A stretch of DNA of 64,000 nucleotides from Myrica gale (lineage: Eukaryota > Streptophyta > Magnoliopsida > Fagales > Myricaceae). Position 1 is the first letter of the stretch. Every line of letters starts with the position of its first letter. The DNA is taken from the NCBI GenBank assembly GCA_963930655.1, contig OZ005615.1, positions 9,690,001 to 9,754,000 on the forward strand. The letters run 5' to 3'. Positions 13,063 through 24,804 of the stretch are shown here, in pieces. The position numbers and the translations under genes were made by a program. The notes beneath the pieces are model-generated. The model did not search any database and had not been told where the DNA came from. It worked only from the letters and a program-made list of their open reading frames with translations.

Positions 13063-16000
13063 CTACAGATGATTTATTTTGAGCTTGAGTGCTGCTTGCT
13101 GTTCTAATTCATGGTGTATCTGGTCTTTTGGCCCCATTACTTTTCTCAAATAGGAATTTAAATTTTGGTGTTCTCCATTTGATAAGCATTAGCTTCATAT
13201 TCAGAACCATTTTCTTCTTTTGGGAATGCATTTCAAGGTCAACTTTTCATCTTAGTGATTTTGAGCATCAATTCAACTGATATTGGCACGAGACATGTTC
13301 CTTCTTATTTAGTTGATGTCTATGAGCATGAATTCCGACTGGCGTGTGACACGTTACTCCTTATCTAGCTGATGTTCTTTAGAACATCTCAATGCACTTC
13401 CTTGATCATTTTCCTCTTTAGATGCTTATCCCTGTTTATTTATTGTCATGTCACTGCTTTTGGAAGACCTTAATGTACTCAAGTGTATCAGACGGTTTTA
13501 CAAATCTTGCATTTCAGAAACACGAAACACATGGCTAACACTATAAATAGTGGGTGGCTTTCGGCAAAAGCAGTATCTTGTACAATTTGGCCAGTTGCCA
13601 AAATTGGTAAGTTCCATAGATAGCATAAATTGGTATACATGACCAAGTGCCCGGAGGAGTTGGTTATCGAAATTTTGTGCCAAAGGTGAGTTCCATAGTC
13701 AGCATAAACTGGTATTATAACCAGTTACCTGCGAAGAGCAGTTACTCTGTTTGAATCTAGACCTTTTAGTGAACTCTGAACTGCACAACATAGAGATTCT
13801 TGGTAGTTGTTAGGTGGAGTCTCCAGACCTTCAAAAAATAATCTCAATGGTCAATTTGAAGGTGCATTGAGGTTTGAGAATGCAGAAAAGTCGTAATTTT
13901 ATTAGTTTTTCGGTGGCTTAAACTCTGGGGGTCATCCTTATTAATCATGTCTCTAAATAGCAAAATCTTGAGGTTTCATATTCCTTTTGGGATGGCAATT
14001 TTCCTTTACCCTTATATTCCTCAGAAGGACTTCCCTTGACTGCATGTACCCTCTTACACTATTTCCTCCAATATCACAGGTCTATACAAACATAACAGGG
14101 GCTACTGGCTTCCTCATCTTTGACTGAATATTCTCCAGCAAAGATTATTGAGCTTATCGCTACTAGGTATACCACTAGTCTGGGCCTGGAAAGAGTTTGA
14201 TTTGGTTTCGGTTCTCGTGACAGTGAGATTTACTTGTGTCTAGCATTTTTGCCACTTCGAGAGTGATCATGCCATTTAATAGGTGGGTAATTCCTTTCCC
14301 CTGCCTAATATTTCCACATTCGCTAGGTAAATCATGGCTTAAGCTTTGCATGTGGAAGCTCCCTTCTACCTTCTATTGAATTAGCATAAGTTATGAGTAT
14401 GCTTAGAGCTAGAAATCTGACACATCAGGTGATTTGGCTATTTATAGCATGGTGTCAAATTAATGACGGTGGCCATTGTCCTGAGTCCTCTTGCTTGAGA
14501 ACGCTAAATTGCAACGTGTTCAAACTGCAATTTAGCAATTTCTTCCATTCTACTGGAAAATGAGAAGCTATTTCTTCTGGACCATAGTCATCACAAGTGA
14601 GAAAACATGAGATCTTCTCATCCGTCACCACTTTGAATCTCTTCGTTTTCGTATTTTTAATCATGGGTTTGTTGATGACGACGAGTAATCACTGAAAACA
14701 TTGAGGGCGTCCTCATCCAAATTATTCTCAAAACTCCCTAATATTGCTAACAACCAAGAGATGCTTTGGTCACCGGCGCTGCACTACATAACAATTATTC
14801 ACTATAAACAGAATCGCTGGAAAGCTAGGGAGAGTGTAAGAATCGAAACAATGAAAATGCATCTCTTCTCAGCTCACCCAGTTCAGGAACTACCAATAAT
14901 TTGTAACGAGGAACAGAGTAAATGACAAAATATGCTCTCGTATGTTTTTGTTTATATAAACCAAACAGTTACAGAGAGTTACAATGTTTACAGAATACCA
15001 GCTGAAGTTAGAGTTTTAGACAAACTATACACCACCTCCAAGACTGATTGGAGTTGTAAAATTCAATCAAAAGAATTTAAAGATTCAAAGAGATAGAAGG
15101 TGTAAAAGTCAAAAGATTCGAAGGTAAAGCTAGAATAAATTAAGAATGCGAAGATTCAATGTGAAAAGATGCAACGTTAGATGTCTTGTCGCTTGAATCA
15201 ATAGAAAAGAAAAACCTCTATTCACCTATGCCTGTTACGAAACAAAGAACGCAAATTGGATGCTTTTCGATACAATACTTCAACAAACCACATTCATAAA
15301 GCGAAAATTGAGAGGATTGCAAACCTTAGAAACCTTCGCCGCAGAGGAGGAGGCACTGTAGGCTCTCTCTGCCGGGAACCCGTTATGCGATTAGGTGTTG
15401 TATTCCTGCGTAAATTATAATTATAAAGGTTATTATTTCTACTGTAAATACCAATACCTTTTAGGTTAAATTTGTGCTCTTGAAATATTTTAGATTTAAA
15501 AGATACCAAAACCTTTTTAGGTTAAATTGTTATCTTATTTGTTTATTTTTTTGGGTAAGTAGTCTATCTTATTTATTTCCTTTTTTTCTCGGATATAGAA
15601 AAAATCAATAAGAAGCTTACCTGATTTCACTAAGATGAAAGAAAATGGATTAATTTAATTATAAGTTTTGAGATAATGTTTGGTTAAAAAAAAACTTTAA
15701 CTTTTTAAGAAATTTTAAAAAAAACATCAAAATTTTTACAACCAAACATAAAAATATAATTTTTTTACATAAATTTCTACACCAATTTCAATACTTTTTA
15801 GTTAAAAAAAATCATCAAATCTTCTACTCTTTAGTTTTTTTTATAAAAAATTAAATTACTCTTTATAAAAAAAAATTCATCATATATTTTCTCTCCTTAC
15901 TTTTTAGCAAACTTAAATAAAAATCAGTTTACAATCAAATATTCTTAAACTTTTTTACTAACTTTTTACCAACCTCATGAGAAGTCAAACTCTCAAAATT

Positions 16001-16205
16001 TTCTCATACAAACTCAAAAAATCTTAAAATTTTAGCTTAAAAGACCAAAATTTATTCTACAAACTCCAAATAATTGTAGACAATATACTACTTTTATATT
16101 GTGACTATAAATAAAACTTTTGTATGATCCATCTTTACCTCGGTGGTTAGGGGAATTTGAAACTGCTTGGGTAGGGGGCACTTCCCAATTGATTCCTCAT
16201 ATGGA
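13063..16205. other. intergenic, degenerate local repeats, no confident gene
   Basis: Weak tandem copies occur at about 13280-13380 (GGCACGAGACATG versus GGCGTGTGACACG, with GCTGATGT) and about 13605-13725 (GTTCCATAGAYAGCATAAA twice). From about 15500 the sequence is very A/T-rich with MITE-like TGTTTGGTTA ends (15674). No Arabidopsis At2g45320 counterpart was recognised in the spacer where synteny would put it. Confidence 0.45.
14455..14664 (-). CDS. unassigned small ORF (69 codons)
   Basis: Begins with a true ATG and ends TAA. The protein is of mixed composition, with an acidic centre (CDDYGPEEIASHF) and no signal peptide or membrane segment. The frame overlaps a perfect 11-base hairpin (GCTAAATTGCA...TGCAATTTAGC), which is unusual in coding DNA. 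I do not recognise it. It could be a remnant exon of a lost neighbour or a chance frame; the second is more likely. Confidence 0.15.
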   Translation of the reverse strand: MIKNTKTKRFKVVTDEKISCFLTCDDYGPEEIASHFPVEWKKLLNCSLNTLQFSVLKQEDSGQWPPSLI

Positions 16206-17045
16206 CATTGGCGGATACAGGGGGGCCCAACAGGGGCCCTGGCCCCGGTTGGCCTCATGGTTCACTTTAAATTTATATATATCCTCTAACTAAATGGCCC
16301 CCTTTAAATCTCACTACAAATCTTATTTGATTTTAACATTGTTGTACTTCAAATTCTTTTTCATATTATTGTGGTTATTGATTATTAATTAAGTTTTGAA
16401 ATTATATTGAAATTGTGATTATGACTAGATAGTGAAATTGTGATTAGGCCTTAGGTTGTGAAATTGTGATTAGGACAATAGGTTGTGACTTGTGAAATTA
16501 AATTGATAAATTTTGTTTTCGTTTTTTTAGATAATGAAGAAGTTTTTGATAAAAAAAAACCAACGGGGTCGTTTGGTACTCCTAGCGTGACTGCTACTTC
16601 TGAGTCGAATATTAGCTCGAAAAAACCTCGTGTTTTGTTTAGTCAAGATCCGGAGGTGGTGTGTTTACATCTATGAGGTTTAGCAATTGGAAAAAGGAAG
16701 TAGATGTATTTGGTGACCATGTTGGTGCAATTAATAGTGCTCACAATGATGCTAGAAAATAATGTAAAGCACTCAAAAATCAGCGAAAAAGTGTCACATA
16801 TTTTATTTGCACAGGGGCACGGTATAGAGAATATGTAGAATTGTAGGATCCAATTGACATCTATCAGTCTCAACAAATAACACGGTACTTTTATTTCAAT
16901 ATAATATATTTTTAATGCTTTTAATCTTTAATTTTGAATATTATAACTCTAAGAAATTTTTGTGAATTAAGTACTTAATTATTTTTTTTGGCATTTTCTT
17001 TTAGGAGTTGGCCCCCCTTCAAATTCGGTCATGGTTCCGCCACTG
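16206..17045. mobile_element. hAT-family DNA transposon relic with 8-bp target duplication
   Basis: The 840-base element is flanked by perfect 8-base direct repeats CATATGGA (16198-16205 and 17046-17053). Ends are CATTGGCGG on the left and the complement of CAGTGGCGG on the right, with G/C-rich subterminal runs (GGGGGGCC). An 8-base duplication with short imperfect ends is diagnostic of hAT. Around 16530-16660 a frame with KKPRVLF could be the start of a TTF-type hAT transposase, but most of that gene is missing, so the copy is non-autonomous. A right-end-like sequence (CCGCCACTGG) recurs at about 53110. Confidence 0.85.
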
Positions 17046-17189
17046 CATATGGATCAAAGTTACCAAGTTTGTCTGAACCTGATGTACAGATTGGGTGTAA
17101 CAGATTTGTCTCGTTACAACAAACAATTTTTTTTTTGTAAAATGCTGGATAACAACACAGTAAAAAATATATTCAGTTTTATTTTATAT

Positions 17190-17400
17190 TGAACTATATG
17201 TTCTTGAACCGATGTTTGAGCGTGGAAATTTTGAGTATTGATGTTTGTGAAATATTATAAAGTAAAGATATTTTATGGGAGTTGGTAAAAAAGTGAAGAG
17301 AGAAAATATTTTTAATAAATATTATAATAATAAAAAATTATGTGATAAATTTTTTAATAATAATCTCAAATAATTGGCTCAAAGCCTCAAACAGAGAGTG
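17190..17400. mobile_element. MITE-like AT-rich repeat
   Basis: Begins near GATGTTTGAGCGTGG and ends near GCCTCAAACAG. The interior is rich in TTATAATAA, TTTACTAC and GGGAGTTGGTAAAAAAGTGAAGAG-type words. The same words occur, on either strand, at 18170-18350, 19178-19379 and 51317-51532, so these are members of one MITE superfamily. Ends are degraded and only approximate. Confidence 0.5.
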
Positions 17401-17734
17401 TATCTATTCGGATTCAATTGTCCTGGCAGTGGGTGTGACCGAGGTTTGCCTTGAACGACCCAAAATAGTATGGGCCAGCGCTCTCTTTCATTGAGGATTG
17501 GGTCGTGCTATTGGGCTTGGCCTGGACTCGGCAGTCGAAATGTTGAGTTTCTGGCTTGTTCGAATTCATTCCAAGAGATTTCTCCCACGTACTGAATTAT
17601 CATCTTGATGAAACTGAACCCGTTGGATCTCGTACAAGCATGTCTAAAGGTGTGGCAATTTCAGAGCGATTGGCCGGGCATAGCTACGTTCATTATGCAC
17701 GTACACAGTTAAGTGCACTTTTCGCCCAGGACTA
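17401..17734. other. U5 gene upstream spacer
   Basis: Non-coding sequence between a MITE relic and the snRNA promoter. Nothing else recognised. Confidence 0.4.
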
Positions 17735-17745
17735 GTCCCACACGG
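17735..17745 (+). promoter_or_regulatory. plant snRNA upstream sequence element (USE)
   Basis: GTCCCACACGG closely matches the plant USE consensus RTCCCACATCG. The 34-base gap to the TATA box fits the spacing of RNA polymerase II snRNA genes; polymerase III types have about ten bases less. Confidence 0.85.
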
Positions 17746-17779
17746 GAAAGAAGCTATAAGTTCCCAAAGAGAAGCTAGC

Positions 17780-17787
17780 TATAAAAC
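17780..17787 (+). promoter_or_regulatory. TATA box of the U5 snRNA gene
   Basis: TATAAAAC lies 34 bases after the USE and about 30 bases before the expected RNA start, the normal plant snRNA promoter layout. Confidence 0.85.
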
Positions 17788-17809
17788 GGGAAGCCACTCC
17801 CATCTAGAA

Positions 17810-17938
17810 AGCACGCAGCCGCGCGATGAGCACAGAGCGAACTATTCTTTCGCCTTTTACTAAAGAATACCGTGTGCTTGCCGCAGATAGCGGCATACGC
17901 TAATTTTTGGAGGGGATTCTCCTGTAGGAGAGCCCCTA
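17810..17938 (+). ncRNA. U5: U5 spliceosomal small nuclear RNA
   Basis: U5 snRNA is the U4/U6.U5 tri-snRNP RNA that holds the ends of the two exons during splicing. The invariant loop I sequence CGCCTTTTACT (17851-17861) is closed by a perfect stem ATTCTTT/AAAGAAT. The Sm-protein site AATTTTTGG lies at 17902-17910. A 3' stem-loop, with GGGG/CCCC and TCTCC/GGAGA pairing, fills 17911-17937. USE, TATA and 3' box are all present and correctly spaced, so this looks like a functional polymerase II gene and not a retro-pseudogene. The 5' end is inferred from TATA spacing and may be off by a few bases. U5 is multi-copy in plants. Confidence 0.93.
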
Positions 17939-17939
17939 A

Positions 17940-17952
17940 CAACTAAGTTAAA
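17940..17952 (+). terminator. snRNA 3'-end box
   Basis: CA-ACTA-AGTTAAA fits the plant snRNA 3' box CA(N3-10)AGTNNAA immediately after the last U5 stem. It directs 3'-end formation of polymerase II snRNAs. Confidence 0.8.
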
Positions 17953-18165
17953 AGTTTAGGTGCATTTCTGCTCGATCCGTGAAGTATTTTTGGGAAGGGT
18001 TTAGAAGTTATTAACTCCTTCCTCGTGAACTGCCAACAATTTAATGTAGTAAATGTCATGTCTTGCAAATGTAGTTCTGACTGGATACCAGTTGGCGTGT
18101 TGCTGGAAGTACTGACAGAGTCACAGATGCTTAGTTCTTAAGTACAAAAAAGTCGGAGCTAAAGG
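17953..18165. other. spacer downstream of U5
   Basis: Non-coding; nothing recognised beyond the 3' box. Confidence 0.4.
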
Positions 18166-18352
18166 CGATGTTTGGAGTCCAAATATTTGAGTTTAATCAT
18201 AAAAAATTTACCATATATATTTTTATTATTATAGTACTTATTAAAAATCTTCTCTCTTTACTTTTTCATCAACTTCCATTACATTTCTTTATTTTATAAT
18301 ATTTTTCAAATCTCAATACCTAAAATTTTCACCCTCAAACATACCCAATATG
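18166..18352. mobile_element. MITE-like repeat
   Basis: Left end near GCGATGTTTGGAG, right end near CCTCAAACATACCC, with an AT-rich centre sharing words with the other TGTTTGG elements in the window. Approximate limits. Confidence 0.5.
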
Positions 18353-18515
18353 TCTTGGGTCGTAAAATCACTCTTGAGTGCGGGGATGTGAGGTGATTCT
18401 TCCATATGGAAAAGCCCGGGAAATCGATCTACACGTCGGGATAACAGACCGTCAAGACCTTTTCTCCCCGCTTACAGATGGCATGTTAACTCAATCACGT
18501 ATATTTTTTTATAAG

Positions 18516-18570
<55 letters not shown>
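18516..18570. repeat. (TA)n microsatellite
   Basis: About 27 uninterrupted TA dinucleotides. Likely length-polymorphic. Confidence 0.95.
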
Positions 18571-18574
<4 letters not shown>

Positions 18575-19177
18575 TAAGTTACAACTTGCTTACATTAAAA
18601 TTAAGCCAAAACTCAAATTTCATTGGGATAATGAAAGGTCAGAAGCTGGGTCGGTAAGAATTACAATGTTGCTTTAGGGTATTATCACCTGAAAATAGGA
18701 TACACACGTAAGCATTTGAATCCAAGCACAGTTCTAGTGAAAAATGCAAAACAAATGGCTGTAAATGTCCAATTAACAGATGTAATGGGAGTTCACACCC
18801 AATGGACCAAAATCCTTTGTTTCCAGCTCTTTTTAGAGGGCAATGGTAACGTTCTACTCTTAGCTAAAAACAAACCTACTGTGTTTGTCACTATGTGTTC
18901 ACCAAGACCAGAATCTTATCTATGATAGAGGGAGAGGAGGAGAGAGAATAATGTACAACCTCAATCTTCTATGCTGAACTTGTTAAGCAGGTATAAAGAA
19001 TGGTGTACTATTTTTTTGCTTGATACAGAAACGATTGAAAACTGATTTAACCACCGACAAGAACCTTCAACTAGATTCTTTAAAGTTTCATAAAGGTGTC
19101 TAAAATATATGCTTGTCAAAAGGAAAATGCCAATTTCTAGTAAGAAATCACCTTAATGAAGTTAATGAAGACATTTA
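18571..19177. other. intergenic, nothing recognised
   Basis: Moderately AT-rich DNA with only short, family-less open frames. Confidence 0.4.
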
Positions 19178-19379
19178 GGGGGCGTTTGTTGCCCCGAAAT
19201 GTTGGGCTCAAATAATATAATTTTTTTTACATCAAATAATTTTTTATTATTATAATATTCACTCAAATCTTCTCTCTCTTCACTTTTTCACCAACTCCCA
19301 AAAAATATCTTCACTTTTTAACCAACTCCAATACCCTAACATTTCCACCGCCCCAAAATTTCCACAAACAAACACCACC
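19178..19379. mobile_element. Tourist-like (PIF/Harbinger) MITE with TTA duplication
   Basis: The 202-base element is flanked by TTA at 19175-19177 and 19380-19382. Ends read GGGGGCGTTTG and the complement of GGTGGTGTTTG, the Tourist pattern. The interior is AT-rich and non-coding. Confidence 0.75.
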
Positions 19380-19499
19380 TTAATATGGCCAGTGACATCT
19401 GTGCTATACTGTATGAAGCATTCCCAACAGTAACCAAGTCCAATGATCTATCATCCACACGTCCATTCAGGGGGGGAATTATAAATGGTGAAAACAGTG

Positions 19500-21834
19500 A
19501 CAAAAGCAACATTTTCTCCACCTCTGGCTATGGAGGAGGAGGTTGAAAAGTGGGTCTTGTTGAGAGATTTGATGCCTGGAACATACATAAGCACGAAAAA
19601 CATATAAGGCACTCAAGAAAACTGGAAACAATATTCTCTCTCCTCCTCTCCCTAGGTTCCATAGGAATGTCTGTGTGAGGACAACTACGTCTATTAGTAA
19701 TACCGTTAAAAAGAAGAAAAGTATTGAGAGACCGAAACTCTCCACCCCAATCAGATTGAACAGAAGAGATTTTAAGATTAAAGAACCGTTCCACTGTCTT
19801 TTGAAAATTAACAAAATGTTGATAGACATCCGATTTACAATGCAAAGGAAAAAGCCATGTATATCGGCTGAAAGCATCAACAATAGAAAAGTAAAAATGA
19901 AAACCATCTCAAGAAACCACCGGAGCAGGCCCCCATACATCCATAAACAGAAGTTGCAGAGGACGGGTGCTGGTGGAGGAAGACCGGGGAAAAGGTAGAG
20001 AATGAGACTTGGCCCGACAGCAAGCAGAGCAAAGTCCAAAGACAGGGAGCGGAGTAGCAGGAAGCTTAAAATGATGCAGCAAATGCCGAACAATGGACAT
20101 GGAGGGATGACCCAACCGTTGATGCCAGTGAGATACCGATGTACGTTCACCTACACATGCTTGAGGTGAAGAAGACGAGATGAAAGGTGCTGAAGAGACA
20201 GTGGGGAGAGTGTAGAGACCATTCCTAGTGGGACCTTTGAGACGAATGTTCCCTGTGTGTAGATCCTTGACACAAAAGAAAGACGAGTGAAATTCAAAAA
20301 ATATAGAATTATCTCCACAGAACTGACGAACGGAAATCAAATTTTTTGTGAGCAAAGGAACATGTAATAAGTCTCGGAGAAGAAGATTGCCATGAGAGGA
20401 AGGGAGAGTGGAGCTGCCGATGTGCTGGATAGGAAGAGCAGTGCCATCACCTATGCGGACCTGTTCTTCACCAGAATATTCGGTGGGGTGTATGGTGAAG
20501 TTGGAGAAGTCATTGGTCATGTGGTTTGTAGCCGCCGAATCAGGGTCCCAATGAGAGTTAAGGACTGATGGAATGGAGCTATAATGGGCAGAGAAGGACG
20601 GGGGAGGAGAGGCTTGAAAGGACTGATTGAAGCGGTTGTAACAGGTGAGAGTTGTGTGACCTGCCTTAAAACACACCTGACAAACAGGGCGATTCTCAGT
20701 AAAAAACGGTGGAGAGCCTCCACGACCACGACTGCCTCCCCCTCGTCCTCGACTTCGACCTCGGGTTCTGCCAGAACCGCCACGACCACCACGGTAAGGA
20801 GGAGCTTGAGACGTACTGGAGAGGTTGGCATCTCAGAGGAAGGGAGAGAAGCAGCTTGGTGAGATAAACGAGCTTCATGGGTCAACAGGTGGCTGTACAA
20901 TTCCTCAGAGGAGGGTGGGTCGAATCTGGTGGTGACAGAGGTGACAAGGGAGTCATACTCGGTGCCTAAGCCAGCAAGAAGATATGAGTTGAACTCAGTA
21001 GAGTCCAAGGGTCGACCGGAAGCAGCCATAGTATTGGCAAGAAGTTTGGTTTTGCGAAAAAAAATCTGTAATGGAGTCGAAACCCTTTTTCAGGGTGGCA
21101 AGTTGAAAATGAAGTTGTCCCAACCCAACCGTGCCTGAGTTTTGGAAGCAAATAAATTTTCAAGAGCAAGCCAAACCGATCTAGAGGTGGCCAAACCAAT
21201 AGCGTGAGCAATCAAGTTTTCCGATAGAGAAGAAATTATAGCGCTGAGCATCAACTGGTCTTGTTGTACCCAGTGGGCATATGTAGGATTTGGAGAAGTA
21301 GAGTTGGGAAGCAACAACGCAGGGGGCGACAGAGTCCCATCAACATAACCAAAGAGGAACTGGCCACGCAGATAAGGCACCATTTGTGCTTTCCATAAGA
21401 GGTAATTATTGTGGGTTAATTTGACTGTAACTAGGTGTGGGAGAGAGGTGATAGTGTTTATGGAGGAGGTAGAAGAAGGAGAGGAGGCTGGTGATGTAAG
21501 GCTCACCACCTCTTCTTCGTCGGCCATGAGACAGTTAGTCTAGGGGCTCTGATTCCATGAAGAAAACTGTATATGGGAAAATATTTCCTCTGTTTTTCTT
21601 GTCGGTGAAGAATGCATGTACACAGTTTTATATGCACACTGTAGGCGTAACAACCTTTACGAATATGCTGTTCTAGTATTGCGGTGATTACAACACGTAT
21701 TACCTTTCTATGTGATGAGGACACGTAGAGAATAAATATGTTACAAGGATTAATCTAGAAGCTTTTATAGCTTTGCTGAGGTGGCTTGAGCTGCGAGTGG
21801 TGTCTCTGTTGTGGACGAAGGTGATTCTCTAACA
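19500..21834 (-). mobile_element. Ty1/Copia retrotransposon fossil, 5' part only, broken
   Basis: Read on the minus strand, a 5' LTR lies at 21558-21834 (277 bases, TG...CA ends). It is followed directly by a primer-binding site for initiator tRNA-Met (21545-21557). A gag region follows (about 21090-21527, UBN2-like), then a zinc-knuckle/protease region with the DSAATNHMT motif (about 20500-20650). The pre-integrase segment with HQRLGHPS and the beginning of integrase come last (about 19520-20200). Reverse transcriptase, RNase H and a 3' LTR are not seen. It is broken in several places and cannot encode a full polyprotein. Age cannot be dated with one LTR; decay looks moderate. The left limit is approximate. 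Confidence 0.9.
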
Positions 21835-24804
21835 GGCACTACACAAAATCAATAACCTAATATAGGAATTCAAAGCAATTCTAACGGTTAGAAACAGTTA
21901 AATATCGCTTGCCACCACAACAGAGAGCTAGCAATTTCACAAGGGAGTAGACGCCTGCTACAGACTACATAAAAAAGAAAAGAATTCTGAAAGAACGGCG
22001 GAAGAGGTGTCCATTAAGTAATGTACGAACATTAATATCAGAATTGCCCCTTAGTGTTGTGTGCGTGTCCAAAATAAATTCCAAATCAAACCAGAACAGC
22101 TAAGGAATTATATCTCAGTCAAATCTGCTACAGATCAGATGGAAGTCCAAGCAGGTTTCTTATGATCTCAAGAGGGAACCGGGGTTAGAAGAGCATGTCT
22201 CAATGAGAGGACTGTCACCAACTACCTGAATGGACACCTATTAGACACAACACGTGAATTTTTTTTGCAGACAAACAGCAGAGTAAAACTGCTTGATATT
22301 CACTGCAAAACACTTGAAAAGAAACCGCTACAGTTGTCCATGTCTCTTCGATGAACAAAATGCAACTAATGAGGGCATATTACAAACCGCTGTATTATAG
22401 AAATAGGGACTGCAAGAACCTTCACACTGTAAACGATTGCGCAAGCCTTGTCCAGCAGCAGGCCCAAGGACCAGATGATCGAATTTCTTGTTCTTGTTCT
22501 TTTCCGGATATTCTACTGTTGGGCTCTGATGCAATTCCATGACTGAAATATACAGCAATCAGTTCAGTGGTAGCCCTCTCTAATATATGCCGAGAATGAA
22601 AAATAAACTAGTAAAGAAGGAGAAATAAAGAGAGAAATCACCGGAGAACAAATGAGGAAGGAAGAAAATGAGGGGGAGACAAGAGAATACGACGCCATTC
22701 ACTGCACACTCCTCCCATGATAGAGAAGCCTTGCTAGAGTACAGCTGTCTCAGAGATCATTATCCAGCCAAAAGATATGTGATTGTAGGCGATTCGTTTG
22801 TCACGCCAATGACCCTGCTTCTTTATTAGGACTGCGAGATTGACAGATAACTGAGTAGAAAATGTTTACTTCAATACTCTTGCTGATAAAAAAATAATAC
22901 CATGATAACATAAAGGAATAATCAACAGATTATATGCTTAATGTAAAGGGCAATGATCTCAGAGATGAGCAAGTTGCTGCGAAGCAATCGTGAAACTTTC
23001 TGCCAGCTTATTAGGGGAATTCTTATGAGTTAAAAGTGTCCCCTTTATAAAGCTCCCCTTAAAAGCCTGCAACTTCAATGCGTTCTCAACTCACAATTTC
23101 AAAAGTCGGATCGACATACTCGAATACTAACCCACCCATACATGATGCATCAACAAAAATCAATTCTAAACGAAAGCAAATTCTTTTCTTGCAGCAAATC
23201 AAACGAAAACCATATACTCAATGAAGCCAGACGATTTCATGAGGCATCACATCAATTGGATTTAATACATTTCTCACTTATTAATCGTTGAGATTACACG
23301 AGGCTTTATTTATAAACCTTTGAAAATAATAGCACACATTGCTTTAGCAATGTGAGACTCTAAACTTTAATACAAACTATAATAGCCTTAACAAATAAAA
23401 TGTTAGAACCAATCAACTCCTCCGTGATTTCTTTGCCATTGAAGAAAAAAAGTCTATGATGATAAACTTCAAATTAGGATGTTGACGAGAAAAAATTGGT
23501 TTTAAGATGTTCAAGACCAAGAGGGGAACGCGTGAGAAAGAGAACACACCATACGCAGAGAGAGAGTAGCAATTGCCGAATCCCTGATGCACCAGCGAAG
23601 GAAAGTCGGCAGAAGTTGAGTTTCATCGTCCAAGTACCGGTTACGCCGTTTAGGAGCGGCTTTTTTTAAGAGAAACAAGTTAACATTTCTAACGGAGCGC
23701 TTTTTAAAAAGAGGAAAATAGTAGTGGAGAGTCCGAGACTCGAGAATCTCCATTGTTATTGGGCTCCGAACCTTCGCATCATGGGCCTGGGGAAAAAGCC
23801 CAGTATGTAAAATCGTACTATTGGAACCAACGTAGTTAGTTTTTGTGGTTAAGAAACGTTGAGAAATTAAAAAAAAAAATTGTGGCGAATACTGACAAAA
23901 TGATGTTTGGTTAGAAAATTTTCAAAAAGTTAAAATTTTTACTATCAAATTTCAAAATCTCAAAATTTTCATATAAATTCCAACACCTTCTCACATCAAT
24001 TTTAATATTTTTTTCATAAAAAAACTATATCAAATCTTCTCTCCGTATTAATTAACAAACTCTATTATTTTTTTATTAAAAAAAAGTTAATCAAATTTTC
24101 TCTGACATACTTTTTTAACAAACACCATTAAAATCATTTTATAATAAAAAATTCTTAAAAATTTTCCCTAACATTTTACAAATCCTAGTAAACGATTTTT
24201 TTTTCCTATAAATTCAAAATTCTTAAATTTTTTTGTTTCCCAAAATAGAACCCAACCTCAACCTGGGCTTACCTCCTCTAAAGCCCGCTTCAACTGCAGC
24301 ATCATTTGCATGTAGGACAAGGCCCAAGATCACTGCTGTTCAATGGAGTGACGGCAAGAGTTCCGACACAAATTATTATGCTAGTTTCATTGAAACAGGG
24401 TGTCGCAGGAGGGTGGACTTGTTCCTTAACCTCAATTCATTCACAATCTCTCTCTCTCTCTGTGGTGTTGATGGTTCAAACCCGAAAGTATATCCAAATT
24501 GGTGAAGGCCTGCTCAACATTAATCCTTCCAATTACCAGAACAATGAGCATTATATCAATCATCTCCGTTCCTTTAATGCGTAACTCATCAGTACGACAA
24601 CAAGCAATTTTAGATCTACCAACCATAAAAGCAACAACATGATACCCAAACAAAATCGGCACTCATCCTTTATACCATGATCTTGATTGATAAAGGAATT
24701 ACTCGAGTCAGAAACGTCTGAGGTAATAACTATATATTTCTTTGAAGGGACAGGGGTCATGGCACAAAAAGTTGAAGTAAAAAGACTCCCACTGTGATTC
24801 AGGT
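21835..24804. other. intergenic between the Copia fossil and TPT1
   Basis: No gene recognised. 23860-24235 is very A/T-rich with MITE-like ends (GATGTTTGGTTAG at about 23902). The frames at 22328-22558, 23511-23753 and 24233-24662 are short and family-less. TPT1 3' UTR probably occupies the last few hundred bases. Confidence 0.45.

Noticed and set aside
15670-16080. Possible MITE starting ATGTTTGGTTA
   Set aside because: Extreme A/T content makes apparent inverted matches unreliable; no matching right end or target duplication.
24475-24486. tRNA B-box-like GGTTCAAACCC
   Set aside because: No A box or cloverleaf could be formed around it.
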